64,000 nucleotides of DNA, from contig CALDTV010000007.1 of the NCBI GenBank assembly GCA_937923625.1, positions 62,001-126,000 on the forward strand, written 5' to 3'. The notes below the pieces were generated by a model, which made no database searches, was not told the origin of the DNA, and was given only the letters and a program-made list of their open reading frames with translations. This stretch comes from an uncultured Alphaproteobacteria bacterium (lineage in GTDB: Bacteria; Pseudomonadota; Alphaproteobacteria; Micavibrionales; Micavibrionaceae). The translations under genes and the position numbers were made by a program. Shown here piece by piece: positions 61,824-64,000 of the stretch. Position 1 is the first letter of the stretch. The number at the start of each line of letters is the position of its first letter.

Positions 61824-64000
61824 GTACTGAAAATTATACGATGGATGAGGGTATGACAGTTGGCTGTGGTTGCGCGGCTTGCCAGCAAGGCGAGCCTAAT
61901 CGCGTTACGATGTCTCAAGAAGAATATCAAGCAACTCAAGGAGAAGACTCAGCTTCTCAAACCTCTTCAAATGATGCTACCGCTGAAGAATTTGCAAATT
62001 ATCTGACAGATGGCTATTGGCAGGATATAGGAGCCGTAAGTCGTTCTTGGGAGCAAAATACAGTATCAGTGAGTATTTCCAATCAATTTTCTGCCGATCA
62101 AAAAGCGGGTTTGATGAATGCGTTTGATCTTTGGGCAGATGTGGCCGATATAGATTTTCAACTCGTTACAAGCGGCGCTGATATTACGATTGTCGAAGGT
62201 GATGATAGACGCGCTTTTTCACGATCTTCTGTTTATACAACGGGCGAAATTGCCAGTAACACTATTTCGATTGACACCAATGTGGGTGGTTGGCGGGATC
62301 TAAATGATCTGGGCGATTACGCTTTTATGACAGCGTTGCATGAGATAGGACATTCTTTGGGGTTAGGCCATACAGGGAATTATAACGGTGCGGCTAATTA
62401 TAATGACGATGCGCAATGGTCGAATGATACGCAACAAATGACAGTCATGTCGTATTTTGAAAGTAGAAATGTTGGTAGTGACCACTGGAATAGTGGGAAT
62501 TCTTATCAATATTCTGCAACGCCGATGCTTATTGATATTTTAGCAATACAAAATATTTATGGGGCAGATTACGGAACGCGCAACGGTGATACCGTTTACG
62601 GGTTTAATTCTACGGCTGATCGAGATGTGTATGATTTTTCGGTCTCCGAGGTTCCTCTGGCGATATGGGACGGTGGCGGCATTGATACGATTGATTTGTC
62701 TGGATACGCCACAGATAGCACGCTTTATCTGACAGAAGGTTATTTTAGCAGCGTCGGTTACATGACCAATAATTTGGTGATTGCTTATGGCGCAACAATT
62801 GAAAATACGATTGGCGGATCTGGAAATGATAGCTTATACGGCAATATAGCTGATAATATTTTAAAAGGTGGCGCTGGCGACGATACGTTATACGGTGATG
62901 AGGGGAATGATACGCTTGATGGGGAAGCAGGAAATGATACCGTCATTTATGAAACTGATATTTCTGATTTTATGGTCGAAATTGTGAATAGCTTCACGGC
63001 GGTTATTACCGATTTTGCTGGTGATATGTTTGATTATGGTCAAGATACGCTGATTAATATTGAAAACTTCATTTTTGGTGGAACGACTTATGATTGGACG
63101 CAGCTACAAGCATTTGCCGTGACGCCTGAAATGATCAGTGCGCGCTTTAATTTTGAAGATGTCTCTTACTTGTATAAATCAACCCGCTATGGCACGGAAA
63201 CTATTACAGCAGAGCAAATGGGGTATGATGAGGCTTCAGGAGACTTGCTCTCAGTCTATCGTACGGCAGGTGTTTTAACGTTAACGATTAATGATGAAGC
63301 CCCTCAAAAACTTCGCATCGAAAATAGTGATGATAACCGTGAAGTCATCGTTAATGGCTCCCATAGCAATCTCAATATAACGTTCGTCGGTTCAGACAAT
63401 AATGATCGCTTTATTGTCGAGAGTGGCGTTACTGGCAATGATTTCGTTCGTGGCTACGCAGGAAATGATATTATCCATGCAGGTTTAGGGAGTGATAAGT
63501 TATATGGCAACGAGGGTGCTGATGAAATTCACGGCGGCGCAGGAAATGATAGAATATCTGGCGGTACAGATAATGATATTCTTCATGGTGATGATGGCAA
63601 CGATAATATAAGCGGTGATCAAGGCAATGATTTCATCATAGGCGGCGCAGGTCGTGACAATTTGCATGGCGGAGATGACCATGACGAGCTTCATGGCGGT
63701 GACGGAAATGATAGGTTAATTGGCGCGTTGGGCGATGATATTTTAAACGGTGACGCTGGTCACGACAAACTTTACGGCAACGATGGCGATGATATTATTC
63801 ATGGTGGAGATGGCGATGACTATGCCTCTGCTGGGAATGGTGAGGATGTTATTCATGGCGGTATAGGAAATGACCGACTGAGCGGTGGCAATAATAACGA
63901 CACGCTTAATGGTGATGAAGGGGATGATCGTCTTTATGGTGATAAAGGAGATGACACCTTAAATGGTGGTGATGGAAATGATTTGCTTGTGGGCGGAGAT
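61811..64000 (+). CDS. serralysin-type (M10B) RTX metalloprotease, 3' end missing
   Basis: The frame is open from ATG 61811 to the window end (730 codons so far, no stop). The peptidase domain has HEIGHSLGLGH (zinc ligands His177, His181, His187; catalytic Glu178) and a Met-turn VMSYF. After a linker comes a first RTX block (about residues 335-380, with GGSGNDSLYG, GGAGDDTLYG), a non-repeat domain, and a second run of nonapeptide repeats from about residue 535 to the end. RTX repeats bind calcium, and secretion should be by a type I (ABC/HlyD/TolC) exporter, since no signal peptide is visible. The N-terminus has an odd CGCAAC cluster (first Cys near residue 19). AAGGAA abuts the ATG; TTG 61820 is another possible start. 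Confidence 0.9.
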   Translation, partial: MADLSTENYTMDEGMTVGCGCAACQQGEPNRVTMSQEEYQATQGEDSASQTSSNDATAEEFANYLTDGYWQDIGAVSRSWEQNTVSVSISNQFSADQKAGLMNAFDLWADVADIDFQLVTSGADITIVEGDDRRAFSRSSVYTTGEIASNTISIDTNVGGWRDLNDLGDYAFMTALHEIGHSLGLGHTGNYNGAANYNDDAQWSNDTQQMTVMSYFESRNVGSDHWNSGNSYQYSATPMLIDILAIQNIYGADYGTRNGDTVYGFNSTADRDVYDFSVSEVPLAIWDGGGIDTIDLSGYATDSTLYLTEGYFSSVGYMTNNLVIAYGATIENTIGGSGNDSLYGNIADNILKGGAGDDTLYGDEGNDTLDGEAGNDTVIYETDISDFMVEIVNSFTAVITDFAGDMFDYGQDTLINIENFIFGGTTYDWTQLQAFAVTPEMISARFNFEDVSYLYKSTRYGTETITAEQMGYDEASGDLLSVYRTAGVLTLTINDEAPQKLRIENSDDNREVIVNGSHSNLNITFVGSDNNDRFIVESGVTGNDFVRGYAGNDIIHAGLGSDKLYGNEGADEIHGGAGNDRISGGTDNDILHGDDGNDNISGDQGNDFIIGGAGRDNLHGGDDHDELHGGDGNDRLIGALGDDILNGDAGHDKLYGNDGDDIIHGGDGDDYASAGNGEDVIHGGIGNDRLSGGNNNDTLNGDEGDDRLYGDKGDDTLNGGDGNDLLVGGD

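Noticed and set aside
1-64000. CRISPR arrays, insertion sequences, prophage or integrase genes
   Set aside because: No regular direct repeats with unique spacers and no transposase, integrase or phage-like proteins were seen; the only periodic DNA is the RTX repeat region.

Overview
This 64 kb window is AT-rich chromosomal DNA of an alphaproteobacterium, probably from a Rhodospirillales- or Micavibrio-like lineage. The placement rests on gene order: hemE-hemH-hemJ-rho-mnmE-mnmG-rsmG-parA-parB-holA, then lptE-leuS-DUF3576, the hslVU/his cluster, and the secB/dnaQ/coaE/aroE/maf/PPSR block. That order is typical of the replication-origin neighbourhood of alphaproteobacteria. I see no prophage, insertion sequence, integrase or CRISPR array; nearly everything is core housekeeping.

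Region by region. 1-8.3 kb: the 3' end of mscL, tRNA-Ala(GGC), mltA and a Tim44-like gene, fxsA, secB, and a tightly overlapping minus-strand operon PPSR-maf-aroE-coaE-amidotransferase-dnaQ. 8.3-12 kb: two tandem paralogous unknown genes, a third unknown gene, and a 392-bp AT-rich spacer before hemE that is my candidate for oriC. It holds DnaA-box-like sequences, GGATAA repeats, dyads and paired GANTC sites. 12-25 kb: haem synthesis, rho, a membrane protein with eight CxxC pairs, tRNA-modification genes, and parAB, with four parS palindromes inside mnmE, mnmG and rsmG. 25-32 kb: holA, then metA preceded by a frameshifted small gene and a SAM-II-like riboswitch with terminator, then lptE-leuS, a DUF3576 lipoprotein and a major porin. 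32-41 kb: yggS, several unknown proteins, a degenerate response regulator, an Smr protein, an M23 peptidase, and hslV-smORF-methyltransferase-hslU. 41-50 kb: histidine genes (hisH, hisA, hisF, hisE), a HIT protein, comM/yifB, two coupled unknown genes, and pssA/psd. 50-61.5 kb: a LOG-family protein, a diguanylate cyclase, a UvrD-type helicase, a complex I assembly-like NAD protein, a SurA-like chaperone, ksgA, gmk, an SDR, a family 4 glycosyltransferase and an alpha/beta hydrolase. 61.5-64 kb: tRNA-Ser(GGA) and the 5' part of a large serralysin-type RTX metalloprotease that runs off the window.

Functionally the window joins chromosome replication and segregation (oriC, ParAB-parS, DnaQ, HolA, UvrD), cell-envelope building (MltA, SecB, LptE, PssA/Psd, SurA, porin, M23 peptidase), haem and histidine synthesis, tRNA modification and protein quality control (HslUV). 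The least ordinary items are the riboswitch-frameshifted gene-metA unit inserted in the holA-lptE-leuS block, the CxxC-rich membrane protein, the tandem unknown paralogues next to the putative origin, and the secreted RTX protease.
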